From: Prevotella sp.
GTDB taxonomy: Bacteria; Bacteroidota; Bacteroidia; Bacteroidales; Bacteroidaceae
NCBI GenBank assembly: GCA_021204735.1
Contig: JAJPYV010000343.1
Location: 1 to 14,024, forward strand
DNA: 14,024 nt
Direction of reading: 5' to 3'
The notes below the pieces were generated by a model. That model did not search any database and was not told where the DNA came from. It worked only from the letters and a program-made list of their open reading frames with translations. The translations under genes and the position numbers were made by a program. Positions 6,157 to 13,948 of this stretch are shown piece after piece. How positions within the stretch are numbered: position 1 is the stretch's first letter; each line of letters starts with the position of its first letter.

Positions 6157-8430
6157 TTATTTCCATGCAGCACCAGTTCTCCAGCGAGGGTCACCGATAC
6201 CCTTGGTGTAAATCGGGTGGTTCTTTACCTTATCGGTGTTCTGGAAATAGAAACCATCAACGTTATGGCGGTGCATGTCCTTGTAACCGTTCTTTGCCAA
6301 TGGATCTGGGTCAACGAACAGTTCCTCAGGAGTAAGCTGATATCCGACAGCATCATCCTCGTTACCGTTGACGTTGTCACCGAACTTGATCTGCGTCTCT
6401 CCGTATCCACCTTTGTTGAGAGCTCCGCTCTGGTAGCCGGCACCGTCGCTTGTGTTGCTGAACGCATAGTTGGTGAACAGGCCGTCGGTCAAGGTTGTTT
6501 CCGTCCAGTCAGGAACGGTAGTAGCATAGTTGTCCGCAAAGTCGTAATTCATTACTTTTGTATCAATACGCATACCCCTCATATAAAGGTTCCTGTCATC
6601 ATCATCACCGTCACGAACCTGAACGAAGAGGTTCTTCTTGACAGTTACTGTACTGTTCTTCGGGGCGTAGCGTATCTCGAGGACGAGTCCATGACTTGAT
6701 GAGGATGAGCGTGGAGCAAAGTTGACGAACGTGTTGTTCTCAATGTCGATGTTCCAGACAGTTCCTTCCGGCCATGCGAGGTTACCGTTCTCAGTTACCA
6801 ATGCGTGACGTGAGCAGTCGAGGAACGAGTTGTTTGTAATAGTAAGGTTCTGGTAGAAGTTAGAGTTCTTGTTCGTACCAGGACCGGCGAACCATGAGTA
6901 ACCACGACCGTTGACATCGTATTGACCGCAGTCGTAGAATACACAGTTGTCAACAGTAAGTTTCTGTATAATCTGACGGTTAGGACCCTGGAAGCGGATA
7001 AATCCACGTACCAAACCAGCGAATGTACAGTTGGTAACGCTCAACTCGCTCATCGTGAATCCCAAGCCCTGAGAGTTCATGTTGATGAAATAATTGGCAG
7101 CGATTGTGTACTGTGAGTTTCCGTCAATACCAGTCTGATCCATGTAGTTATAATAAACCTGAGGAGCAAAGTTGATTTCATTGAATTTGATAGCTTGGAA
7201 TGTGAGCAAGCATCCGTTTTCAGCCGTACTTGCCGCATTACGTCCTAAGTTGAAATTCTTTGCATTACCTTCTGTTCCTGCTGCTGTTGTTGTTCCAACG
7301 CCAAGATAAACGAATGCTCTGCCTTTGCCAGCTGCGAGATCAGCAGGGTCGGTTTCAAGAGTAAAGCCCTTGCACATATTCATGTTATTGCAGATGTAGT
7401 AGTATTCGCCTCCACGGAGATAGAATACCTGTCCTTCTGCCATTGTATTGTCATTGATGTAATTTACTAATACTGTGTCAATACGTGCGGCCTTCAAGTT
7501 TGGAACATAACTTTGAGTGAGGATTGTGTCATTCTCGTAATTATAAATTGGCTCGATTGTGATAGGGTCACCCACATCGCCTTTCATGCGGACGTAGGTC
7601 TTGTTGTAGTCCCTGTCATAGACACGCTTGATGTTGTTGTTGCGGCCCGTGATGATATACGATCCGTTTGTTACCAGTCCGTCAAAATCGACATACCCGT
7701 TGGCGAAGTCCTGTGCAGTCATCGTGTGTGTCAGAGTGGGGAGGTCAGGGTTATCACTTGTCGGTGTGACGGTGATCTCGTCGAACACCCAGTTGCCGTC
7801 CTCGTCAATTTCTGCTCCGTTGTCGATGAATTCCTCGTAAGCGGTCTCATAACCGCTCTCAGCCTCGGCGTTGAAGTACACCCTCATGGTGGAATAGTCG
7901 ACGTCCTCGACCCAGAAGACATCAGGCACGTCGTAGCGGTCACCGGTGGTTATGACCATATAGTCGTTCTGGTGGGATGTGTCACCGTAACCGTACCACT
8001 TGGAGTTGTACTGGTCGCCCAGCGGAGATATTGCCCTGATAGCGTAGGAATATCCCACGCTGTACTGCAGGTCCTCATCGAGGAACTCAAGAACTTCCGG
8101 TTTGACGATGGTATCAAGAATCTTGTTGTTTTCCCAGTCGGTGCCCTGGATTTTGGACCTCAGCTGATATCCGCTCGCCCCGTCGACGCCGTACCAGTAA
8201 AGCATGACATCGTTGACCCTGTCGCTGGGGCAGTCGGTAGCTTCCGAGGCAATGCCGCAGGCATACCTGTCGGAGCTGTTGTTGGTGTTCTGCTGTCTGC
8301 GGAACATAGGCATGAACAGGCGGTCAGAGCTGTACTCATCGTCCAACACCTCATCATCGTCGGAGCAGCTTGGGAGCAGACAGACGACGCTTACCAACAT
8401 CATCAGTACTATATAAAATTTATTTTTCAT
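6157..8430 (-). CDS. Surface lipoprotein with Fn3-like and beta-helix domains (DUF4957/DUF5123-like)
   Basis: This 757-residue protein probably binds glycan at the cell surface as the third member of a SusC/SusD uptake complex. From Met at 8430, a lipoprotein signal ends in 'LLPSC' with Cys22, followed by SDDDE, an acidic run that resembles the Bacteroidota surface-export signal. A region like an Fn3 domain follows (about 74-165: 'DVMLYWYGVDGASGYQLR', 'YSYAIRAIS'), then an unassigned beta-rich stretch. A right-handed beta-helix spans about 335-640, with rungs LSVTNCTFAGLV (463), LTVDNCVFYDCG (491), LTITNNSFLDCS (529), IDIENNTFVNFA (561) and VTVKKNLFVQVR (595). The C-terminal 'GIGDPRW' (744-750) is typical of DUF5123-type proteins. 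Such proteins occur in pectin-related loci, but I see no clear lyase active site. Met 8430 is preferred over ATG 8460, which overlaps susD and would put ten polar residues before the signal. The gene starts 19 bases after susD. Confidence 0.78.
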   Translation of the reverse strand: MKNKFYIVLMMLVSVVCLLPSCSDDDEVLDDEYSSDRLFMPMFRRQQNTNNSSDRYACGIASEATDCPSDRVNDVMLYWYGVDGASGYQLRSKIQGTDWENNKILDTIVKPEVLEFLDEDLQYSVGYSYAIRAISPLGDQYNSKWYGYGDTSHQNDYMVITTGDRYDVPDVFWVEDVDYSTMRVYFNAEAESGYETAYEEFIDNGAEIDEDGNWVFDEITVTPTSDNPDLPTLTHTMTAQDFANGYVDFDGLVTNGSYIITGRNNNIKRVYDRDYNKTYVRMKGDVGDPITIEPIYNYENDTILTQSYVPNLKAARIDTVLVNYINDNTMAEGQVFYLRGGEYYYICNNMNMCKGFTLETDPADLAAGKGRAFVYLGVGTTTAAGTEGNAKNFNLGRNAASTAENGCLLTFQAIKFNEINFAPQVYYNYMDQTGIDGNSQYTIAANYFINMNSQGLGFTMSELSVTNCTFAGLVRGFIRFQGPNRQIIQKLTVDNCVFYDCGQYDVNGRGYSWFAGPGTNKNSNFYQNLTITNNSFLDCSRHALVTENGNLAWPEGTVWNIDIENNTFVNFAPRSSSSSHGLVLEIRYAPKNSTVTVKKNLFVQVRDGDDDDRNLYMRGMRIDTKVMNYDFADNYATTVPDWTETTLTDGLFTNYAFSNTSDGAGYQSGALNKGGYGETQIKFGDNVNGNEDDAVGYQLTPEELFVDPDPLAKNGYKDMHRHNVDGFYFQNTDKVKNHPIYTKGIGDPRWRTGAAWK

Positions 8431-8439
8431 TGTCGTTAT
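8422..8439 (-). repeat. Start-region repeat, copy 1 (beta-helix gene)
   Basis: On the minus strand this reads ATAACGACAATGAAAAAT, with the ATG being the start of the beta-helix lipoprotein. The same 18 bases occur at the susD start (10436-10453). In both cases TAATC lies just upstream and ATTTTAT just downstream. The identical block supports ATG 8430 as the true start. No Shine-Dalgarno is present; the region is A-rich. Confidence 0.7.
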
Positions 8440-8449
8440 CCGATTAAAA

Positions 8450-10444
8450 TTAATAACCATAGTGATTTACGTAAGCCCCGTTGCTCCGGGAGATAGCGTC
8501 AGTAGGAATCGGCAGGATATATCGAACCGGGGGCAGTGTGCTGAGATCCTGGTCCTTGCTTGTCCAGTTAGGAATGTCCGTGGTCATAATCACGCCTCTT
8601 TCATCAATGTAGATATAGCCGCGCAGCGAGCACCGGCACTGTGCCTTAGCGATACCGGTGTCATCATCAAGCCACGAGCACCAGTCGGCACTTGACCAGC
8701 CTTTGGTAGGCATCAGGTCGGCGTTGAGTCCGAAGTTCTGCCATAGGTTTTCTACTGTCACGCCGTCAACCTCGTAGGTATAGAACTCAAGTACGTCAAG
8801 GGTCTGGTTAGGATAGCTGCCGTCCTTGGGATTGCTTACTATGTTGTAGTAAATCTTGGTAGGATAATTGTCGTACTCATCGTCAAAGTCGTAAGAGTAG
8901 TCCTGGCTGCCGAAGCCGTAGTACTGCCAGAACACCTTGTAGAGCACCTGGTTGTAGAGGTTCCATCGCACGAGGTCTTTCCAGCGCAGGTTCTCACCGG
9001 CGAACTCCCATTTGCGCTCGTTGAATATGAGCTGGAAGAAGTCATCCTTGGTAGTAGCGGCATCAACGTACTCATCCACCATCTGTGTCTCGTTGTCAGC
9101 CCCACGGAAAGCACGCTCCCGTACAGTCTTGAGAGCAGTCTTGGCAGCCTCTGTCGGACCGTTGTTGAGCTCGTTCTCCGCCTCGGCGAACATGAGTAGC
9201 ACGTCGGCATAGCGCATATACGGGAAGTTGATACCCGTGCTGCCGCTGCTCTGGTAGCCCTGCGTATGGTTCTCGTCCCAGAATTTCGACCATTTGTTGC
9301 AATAGTTGTTGTAGTCGTTGAGTATGACAGGCGTGCCGTCGTAGTCATAATACCAATAACCGATGGTGTTGCGGCGCAAGTCATTCTCATCGAAAGAGAA
9401 GCGGTAGAACTCATTCAGACGGACACTTCCGCTTGAGGTACCCCAGAGGTTGGGAGCCTCCGTACCACCGGCACTTGAGTCGTTTCCCTTAGGCCCGTGA
9501 ACGTAGCCAACATTACCTGAAACGTCCATCGTGAAAGGTATCTCGAATATAGGGTCATCATCGTTGGCGACCTTATAGTTACACTCATCGATGAATACCT
9601 CCCAGAAACCTTTCGTCAGGGAGTGAGTGCCGGAGGAAATAACAGAATCGCAATAGTTCCTCGCAATCTCGTAATAAGTCCTATAGTCATCCTGTCGTTT
9701 CATGGTTCCCTTGTCAGAGTTGGATTCACCGGGATAGAGAGAGTACCCGCCGCGATAGAGGGCGATACGTGCTATCAAAGCCCAGCAATACTCTTTGGAG
9801 CAGCGCTCAACGCCGGCTGAGAGGTTGGCGGCGTATTCCATAGTAGGTGCGGTCTCTTCGAGGTCGGTGATAAGAGCATCAAGGATATCGTTACGGTCAG
9901 CCATCGGCATCACGAGGCTCTCTGAGTCGTAAGTACGTGTCATGGAGAAAGGTATGTCTCCGAAATAAATCACGAAGTCTAAATAGCTCATAGCCCTGAG
10001 GCACTTGGCCTCACCGATCATTTGCAGCAAGGCGGTATCCTTCTCCTCGTAAAGCTCACTTTGTTCAGCCGCACAGATGAAGTTGTTGGTACTCTCTATA
10101 CCGGAGTAGACAGTCTCCCAAAGTGTCTGCAGAGTACTGGCGTCGGCCTCACAGTCAAACAGTTTGTACTCGTTGTGGCTGGTGCTTTGTGTCTCGGCAG
10201 TGCTGGTGGTGAACTCGACGTCGCTGTTATAGTTGAACGTTGTGAGATAATAGTTGCCGTATGAATTGTTCCTGCATATTTTGTAATAAACATTGTTGAG
10301 CAGTCGGTTGGCCTCTTCGGTGGAACTAAAAATGTAGTCGTCAGTGAACGTGGAAGGGGAGTTCACGTCCAGATAGTCGGAACACGACGATATTCCCATC
10401 AATGAAAGAAGGAGAGCCAAGCCCGTATAGATAAAATTTTTCAT
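8450..10444 (-). CDS. susD: SusD/RagB-family glycan-binding lipoprotein
   Basis: This 664-residue protein is the surface lid that captures oligosaccharide for the SusC channel. The lipoprotein signal ends 'GISSC' with Cys21, then SDYLDVNSP, a usual SusD start. The N-terminal half is helical and TPR-like ('TLWETVYSGIESTNNFI' at 107-123; 'EAKCLRAMSYLDFVIYFGDIP' begins at 145). Family hallmarks are 'NFPYMRYADVLLMFAEAENEL' (begins at 406), 'FFQLIFNERKWEFAGENLRW' (469-488) with 'KDLVRWN', and the terminal 'RYILPIPTDAISRSNG' (641-656). About 145 residues lie between the last two hallmarks, which is long for the family; this stretch is rich in Tyr, Trp and Asp. The gene starts 12 bases after susC ends, and the third gene follows after 19 bases. 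The symbol marks the family; the ligand is not known to be starch. Confidence 0.93.
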   Translation of the reverse strand: MKNFIYTGLALLLSLMGISSCSDYLDVNSPSTFTDDYIFSSTEEANRLLNNVYYKICRNNSYGNYYLTTFNYNSDVEFTTSTAETQSTSHNEYKLFDCEADASTLQTLWETVYSGIESTNNFICAAEQSELYEEKDTALLQMIGEAKCLRAMSYLDFVIYFGDIPFSMTRTYDSESLVMPMADRNDILDALITDLEETAPTMEYAANLSAGVERCSKEYCWALIARIALYRGGYSLYPGESNSDKGTMKRQDDYRTYYEIARNYCDSVISSGTHSLTKGFWEVFIDECNYKVANDDDPIFEIPFTMDVSGNVGYVHGPKGNDSSAGGTEAPNLWGTSSGSVRLNEFYRFSFDENDLRRNTIGYWYYDYDGTPVILNDYNNYCNKWSKFWDENHTQGYQSSGSTGINFPYMRYADVLLMFAEAENELNNGPTEAAKTALKTVRERAFRGADNETQMVDEYVDAATTKDDFFQLIFNERKWEFAGENLRWKDLVRWNLYNQVLYKVFWQYYGFGSQDYSYDFDDEYDNYPTKIYYNIVSNPKDGSYPNQTLDVLEFYTYEVDGVTVENLWQNFGLNADLMPTKGWSSADWCSWLDDDTGIAKAQCRCSLRGYIYIDERGVIMTTDIPNWTSKDQDLSTLPPVRYILPIPTDAISRSNGAYVNHYGY

Positions 10445-10453
10445 TGTCGTTAT
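10436..10453 (-). repeat. Start-region repeat, copy 2 (susD)
   Basis: On the minus strand this reads ATAACGACAATGAAAAAT around the susD ATG at 10444. It is identical over 18 bases to the start region of the next gene at 8422-8439. It marks either a shared translation-initiation element or a duplicated start. Confidence 0.7.
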
Positions 10454-10456
10454 GGA

Positions 10457-13400
10457 TTAGAAAGTTATGTTAAGACCGAATAAGTAGCCATGACTACGAG
10501 GATAACGGTTGTAGTCAACACTTGGTGTCAAACCGCTCTGGATGTCGACTTCAGGGTCGTATCCGCTGTATCCTGTCAGACAGAATACGTTGGAGCCGGT
10601 TACATAGAAACGCAGGCGCTCGATACCCCACTTGCGTGTGATGTTCTGCGGCAGCGTGTAGCCTATGGTGATATCGCTAAGACGCAGGAAAGAGCCGTCC
10701 TCAACGAAATAAGAGTGAGTATATCTTGATGTGACGTCATTCGGGTTCCAAAGAGTCTTGCCGGAATTGAGGGCCTCATAGACATCAAGGTACTCGATAT
10801 GCTGGCTGTTGCTCAGGAGCATCTCGCCCATGTTGTAGAGAGTTCCGTCATCATTATAAATGTCACCGAAGTAAACCCAGCGGTTCTCATAGTTGAACTT
10901 GGCGAGCACGTTGAGCGGGCTCGTGTTGCTTGAGTTGACCGCAGATGAGAGGTCGTATGCGGTGGCATTGAGGATATCGAAGTCCAAGATATAAGTGAAG
11001 TTGGCAGTGAGGTCGAAGTTCTTCCATCTTCCCGTGATGCCGAAACCACCTTGGAGTTTAGGGTTGGTGTTGCCGATCACAGTACGGTCGTACTCGTTGA
11101 TAACGCCGTCAGGCACGCCGTCAGGTCCGCTGATATCCTTGAACTTAGGCCGTCCGGGAGCAGTTCCGTAGATAGCGTCGCAGTTCAGAGTACCCTCTTT
11201 GGCGACATAGTTGTATCCTGAGCGTTCGAACTCGTCGAAAGTATAGAGACCGTCATAGATGAAGCCGTAGATAAGACCGACTTCCTTGCCCTCCATGAGG
11301 CAGAAGTCGTTGTAGGCTGAGCTCCACCTGCTTGATGTTGTCCACAGGACGTTGTCCTCGCCGTTGATCTTGTCAACGCGCGTCTTGTTCTTGCCCATGG
11401 TGAGCGTGAGGCTCAACTCTGCGTTTTTCTTTCTGATGATGTCAGCGTTGAGTGTGAGCTCGATACCCTTGTTGGTAACCCTGCCGATATTCTGTATCTG
11501 CTGAGTGTAACCTGTTGTAGTAGGTATTTTGGCAGTGTAAAGCAGGTCGCGTGTGGTGTTCCAGTAGAACTCAGGCGTGATGGTGATTCTGTTCTTGAGA
11601 ATACCGAAGTCGACGGCGACGTTACGTGTGACGGTAGTCTCCCACTTGATGTCCTTGTTTGCGAATGTGCTTGAGGTGGTGTAATAAGCCTCGCCGTTGA
11701 TTGTTCCCTCGCCCCAGCTTGGTCCGCCGTTGGAACTGATTGTATACTGGTACCGCCAGAGGTCGGAATCGATATTGTTGTTACCGGCCATACCGTAAGC
11801 GATACGCAGTTTCAGGTTGTCAATCCAGCTGACGTTCTTCATGAAGTTCTCCTCGGAGATTACCCAGGCCCCTGATACGGAAGGGAAGTATCCCCACTGG
11901 TTGCCGGGGGCGAACTTGGTGGAACCGTCGGCTCTGAACGTGGCGGAGAGGAGGTATCTGTGCTTGTAGTTGTAGTTCGCCTGGGCGAAGTATGAAGCCA
12001 TACGGTCAGGAGTGGCGACGGAAGATGTAGTGGCGTAGGGAGTACCCAATCCCAAGTTGGCGAAAGCGTCCCTTGGCGAGATGGTCTGCGGGAAGTATCG
12101 TGCGCTCTCGTAAGTCTGTGTTGACTTCTGGTCCTGGATTTCAAAGCCTAAGAGGAAGGAGAGGTTGTGCTTGTCCTTCAGCGTGAGGTCGTAAGTGAGG
12201 GTGTTGGTCCAGATGTACTTGTCAGTGCGTTTGTTGGTGATCTGAACAACCGGTTCGTCGTTGTTGGAGATACCTGTGCTTGTAAGATAGCCATAGTAAC
12301 GGTCGTTGTCAGAGAAGCCCCATGACTGTCCGAGGTCAGACTTGAAGTTGAGACCCTTGACGATGTTCCATGTGAGAGAGAACTGGTTTGTGATGGTGTA
12401 AGCATGCTTGAGCTGGTAGTTCTGGTTGATTTCCTCCAGCGGGCTGGAGAGTATCCAGTATTTCTCGTCGTTGTAGCTTACAGTCTTGTCGGCACGGTAC
12501 ATCACCTCTCTCAGACCGTTAGTAGGGCGGTAGCGCAGAACGCCGATCAGACCGCCGGTACCGATACCGTCCGCGCCTGCGCCGAGGTCACGTCTGTAAG
12601 TGATACGCGGGTTGATGAGGAGCTTTAATTTCGGAGTTATCTGTACGTCGATCTTCGTGTTGAAGTTGGTACGGCGAACACCAGAGCTTGCCACGATACC
12701 GTTCTCGTTGCTCTGTGTAAGAGACGTGTTGAAACGCAGCCTGTCGTTGCCGCCTTTGACAGTGACGTTGTACATCTGTGTCAGGGCGGTACCACCCATG
12801 ATCTCATCCTGCCAGTCGTGCGTTGTGGCATTCTTATAAAGGTCAAGGTCATTAGGGTTACCATAGTCATTTCTGAACTGGTAAATCTTAGAGTTGCTTG
12901 CCACTGTGTAGTCCTGCTGGTATCTGACGAACTCGTAAGTATCGAGCAGGTCAACCTTGCCTGCCAGTCTCTTGCCCTGCCAGTAGGCGTTGAACTCGAC
13001 CTTGGTCTTGCCGGCCTGAGCCGATTTGGTTGTGACGACAACTACACCGTTACCACCCTTGGCACCGTAGACAGCGGTAAGGGAGGCATCCTTCAGGACA
13101 TCGATAGACTGGATATCGGTAGGCGGAATATCGTTGATGTTGTCAGTGATGAAGCCATCGACGATGAACAGAGGCTGGCTGTTGTCAGTGCTCAAAGAAG
13201 TACCGCCACCACGGATACGGATGTTGATGTCAGCGCCAGGGGCACCGTCGACCGTTGTTACCTGCACGCCGGCGATTTTACCTTGTAGGGCCTCACCTGC
13301 CGAAGCCACAGGCACAGCCGCCAGTTTGGCACCCGATACAGAGCCGACGGACCCCGTGAGGTCTTTTCTTGCCCTGCTGGTATAGCCGATAACCACGACA

Positions 13401-13726
13401 TCGTCGAGCGACTGCTCGTCGCTTTCGAGCACGATGTCAAGACGTTCTCCCGCGGAAGGCTTAACATCCAGTGTTTTCATACCAATGTATGAAACAATGA
13501 GTTTTTTCCCTGGATTCACTGTGAGGGAAAAGTCTCCGTTCAGGTCCGTGATGGTGCTGTTCTTCTGGTTTCCCTGTTCGATGACGGTCGCTCCGATGAC
13601 GTCCTCGCCGTTGGAATCCTGCACATGTCCTTTCACGGTCAGGCTCTGGGCGTACATTCCCGGCATAGTCAACAGCAGGAATGCGAGAAGCCACAAGGCC
13701 CTTTTACATTTACTTAAGTTTCCCAT
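10457..13726 (-). CDS. susC: SusC/RagA-family TonB-dependent outer membrane transporter
   Basis: This 1089-residue protein is a TonB-powered outer membrane channel that imports oligosaccharides delivered by SusD. The signal peptide (1-26) has hydrophobic core 'LWLLAFLLLT' and probable cleavage at MYA-Q. Next is a carboxypeptidase-regulatory-like Ig domain (28-105; 'VKGHVQDSNGEDVIGATV', 'VSYIGMKT'), a TonB box region 'DDVVVIGY' (108-115), and a plug domain (about 118-235) with 'LQGKIAGVQV', 'IRIRGGGTS', 'PLFIVDG' and 'DASLTAVYGAKGGNGVVVVTTK'. The rest is a beta-barrel ending in Phe ('LFGLNITF'). There is no N-terminal STN domain, so control by an anti-sigma partner through this protein is not expected; a hybrid two-component or SusR-like regulator outside the window is more likely. 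The start is fixed by an in-frame TAA two codons upstream. It is the first gene of the operon. The substrate is unknown. Confidence 0.95.
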   Translation of the reverse strand: MGNLSKCKRALWLLAFLLLTMPGMYAQSLTVKGHVQDSNGEDVIGATVIEQGNQKNSTITDLNGDFSLTVNPGKKLIVSYIGMKTLDVKPSAGERLDIVLESDEQSLDDVVVIGYTSRARKDLTGSVGSVSGAKLAAVPVASAGEALQGKIAGVQVTTVDGAPGADINIRIRGGGTSLSTDNSQPLFIVDGFITDNINDIPPTDIQSIDVLKDASLTAVYGAKGGNGVVVVTTKSAQAGKTKVEFNAYWQGKRLAGKVDLLDTYEFVRYQQDYTVASNSKIYQFRNDYGNPNDLDLYKNATTHDWQDEIMGGTALTQMYNVTVKGGNDRLRFNTSLTQSNENGIVASSGVRRTNFNTKIDVQITPKLKLLINPRITYRRDLGAGADGIGTGGLIGVLRYRPTNGLREVMYRADKTVSYNDEKYWILSSPLEEINQNYQLKHAYTITNQFSLTWNIVKGLNFKSDLGQSWGFSDNDRYYGYLTSTGISNNDEPVVQITNKRTDKYIWTNTLTYDLTLKDKHNLSFLLGFEIQDQKSTQTYESARYFPQTISPRDAFANLGLGTPYATTSSVATPDRMASYFAQANYNYKHRYLLSATFRADGSTKFAPGNQWGYFPSVSGAWVISEENFMKNVSWIDNLKLRIAYGMAGNNNIDSDLWRYQYTISSNGGPSWGEGTINGEAYYTTSSTFANKDIKWETTVTRNVAVDFGILKNRITITPEFYWNTTRDLLYTAKIPTTTGYTQQIQNIGRVTNKGIELTLNADIIRKKNAELSLTLTMGKNKTRVDKINGEDNVLWTTSSRWSSAYNDFCLMEGKEVGLIYGFIYDGLYTFDEFERSGYNYVAKEGTLNCDAIYGTAPGRPKFKDISGPDGVPDGVINEYDRTVIGNTNPKLQGGFGITGRWKNFDLTANFTYILDFDILNATAYDLSSAVNSSNTSPLNVLAKFNYENRWVYFGDIYNDDGTLYNMGEMLLSNSQHIEYLDVYEALNSGKTLWNPNDVTSRYTHSYFVEDGSFLRLSDITIGYTLPQNITRKWGIERLRFYVTGSNVFCLTGYSGYDPEVDIQSGLTPSVDYNRYPRSHGYLFGLNITF

Positions 13727-13830
13727 TAGTTAATAATTTGTTAATACATGATTTATTTTAATTTAATTTTGACGAAAAGTTCGTATTTTCCATGATTTGC
13801 AAATAAGGGCATGTGTACATTTTTCTAAGG

Positions 13831-13846
13831 CTTTGATTAATCAAAG
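13831..13846. promoter_or_regulatory. Perfect 16-bp palindrome upstream of susC
   Basis: CTTTGATTAATCAAAG is its own reverse complement over all 16 bases, 105-120 bases before the susC ATG. This is the form expected of a binding site for a dimeric regulator. If transcription starts further upstream, the same bases would be in the leader RNA as a 6-bp stem with a UUAA loop. Confidence 0.5.
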
Positions 13847-13886
13847 AATAGGAGAATAAAAGACTATGCCGAAAATTTTTACATGA

Positions 13887-13925
13887 AACTATTATTAAGA
13901 ATGACGCTTCACACCAATAATAGTT
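13887..13925. repeat. 10-bp inverted repeat near the susC promoter
   Basis: AACTATTATT (13887-13896) and AATAATAGTT (13916-13925) are perfect complements separated by 19 bases. The right arm overlaps the candidate -7 element of susC, so a regulator bound here could affect RNA polymerase. Centre-to-centre arm distance is 29 bases, close to three helical turns. Confidence 0.45.
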
Positions 13926-13948
13926 GCAAATTTAGTGAAAATAACAAA
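13915..13948 (-). promoter_or_regulatory. Candidate susC promoter
   Basis: On the minus strand, TTTG (13948-13945) is followed after 22 bases by TATTATTG (13922-13915), a 7-of-8 match to TAnnTTTG. The spacing is slightly long. An exact TAAATTTG (13934-13927) also occurs but has no well-placed -33 TTTG. Either would give a susC leader of roughly 180-195 bases. Low certainty. Confidence 0.3.

Noticed and set aside
6118..6699. 193-codon + strand open frame after recQ
   Set aside because: It is antisense to the 3' end of the lipoprotein gene, lies beyond the recQ terminator, and has no plausible promoter or family resemblance.
7513..8496. Long open frame of 327 codons on the + strand opposite the beta-helix lipoprotein gene
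   Set aside because: The minus-strand gene has a signal peptide, domain structure and operon context. The opposite frame encodes a Val/Asp-rich, low-complexity product with no recognisable motif, as expected of a shadow of GC-rich codons.
8839..9414. 191-codon minus-strand frame inside susD in another frame
   Set aside because: The product is a Ser/Thr/Arg-rich run typical of an out-of-frame reading. The SusD frame has clear hallmarks across the same bases.
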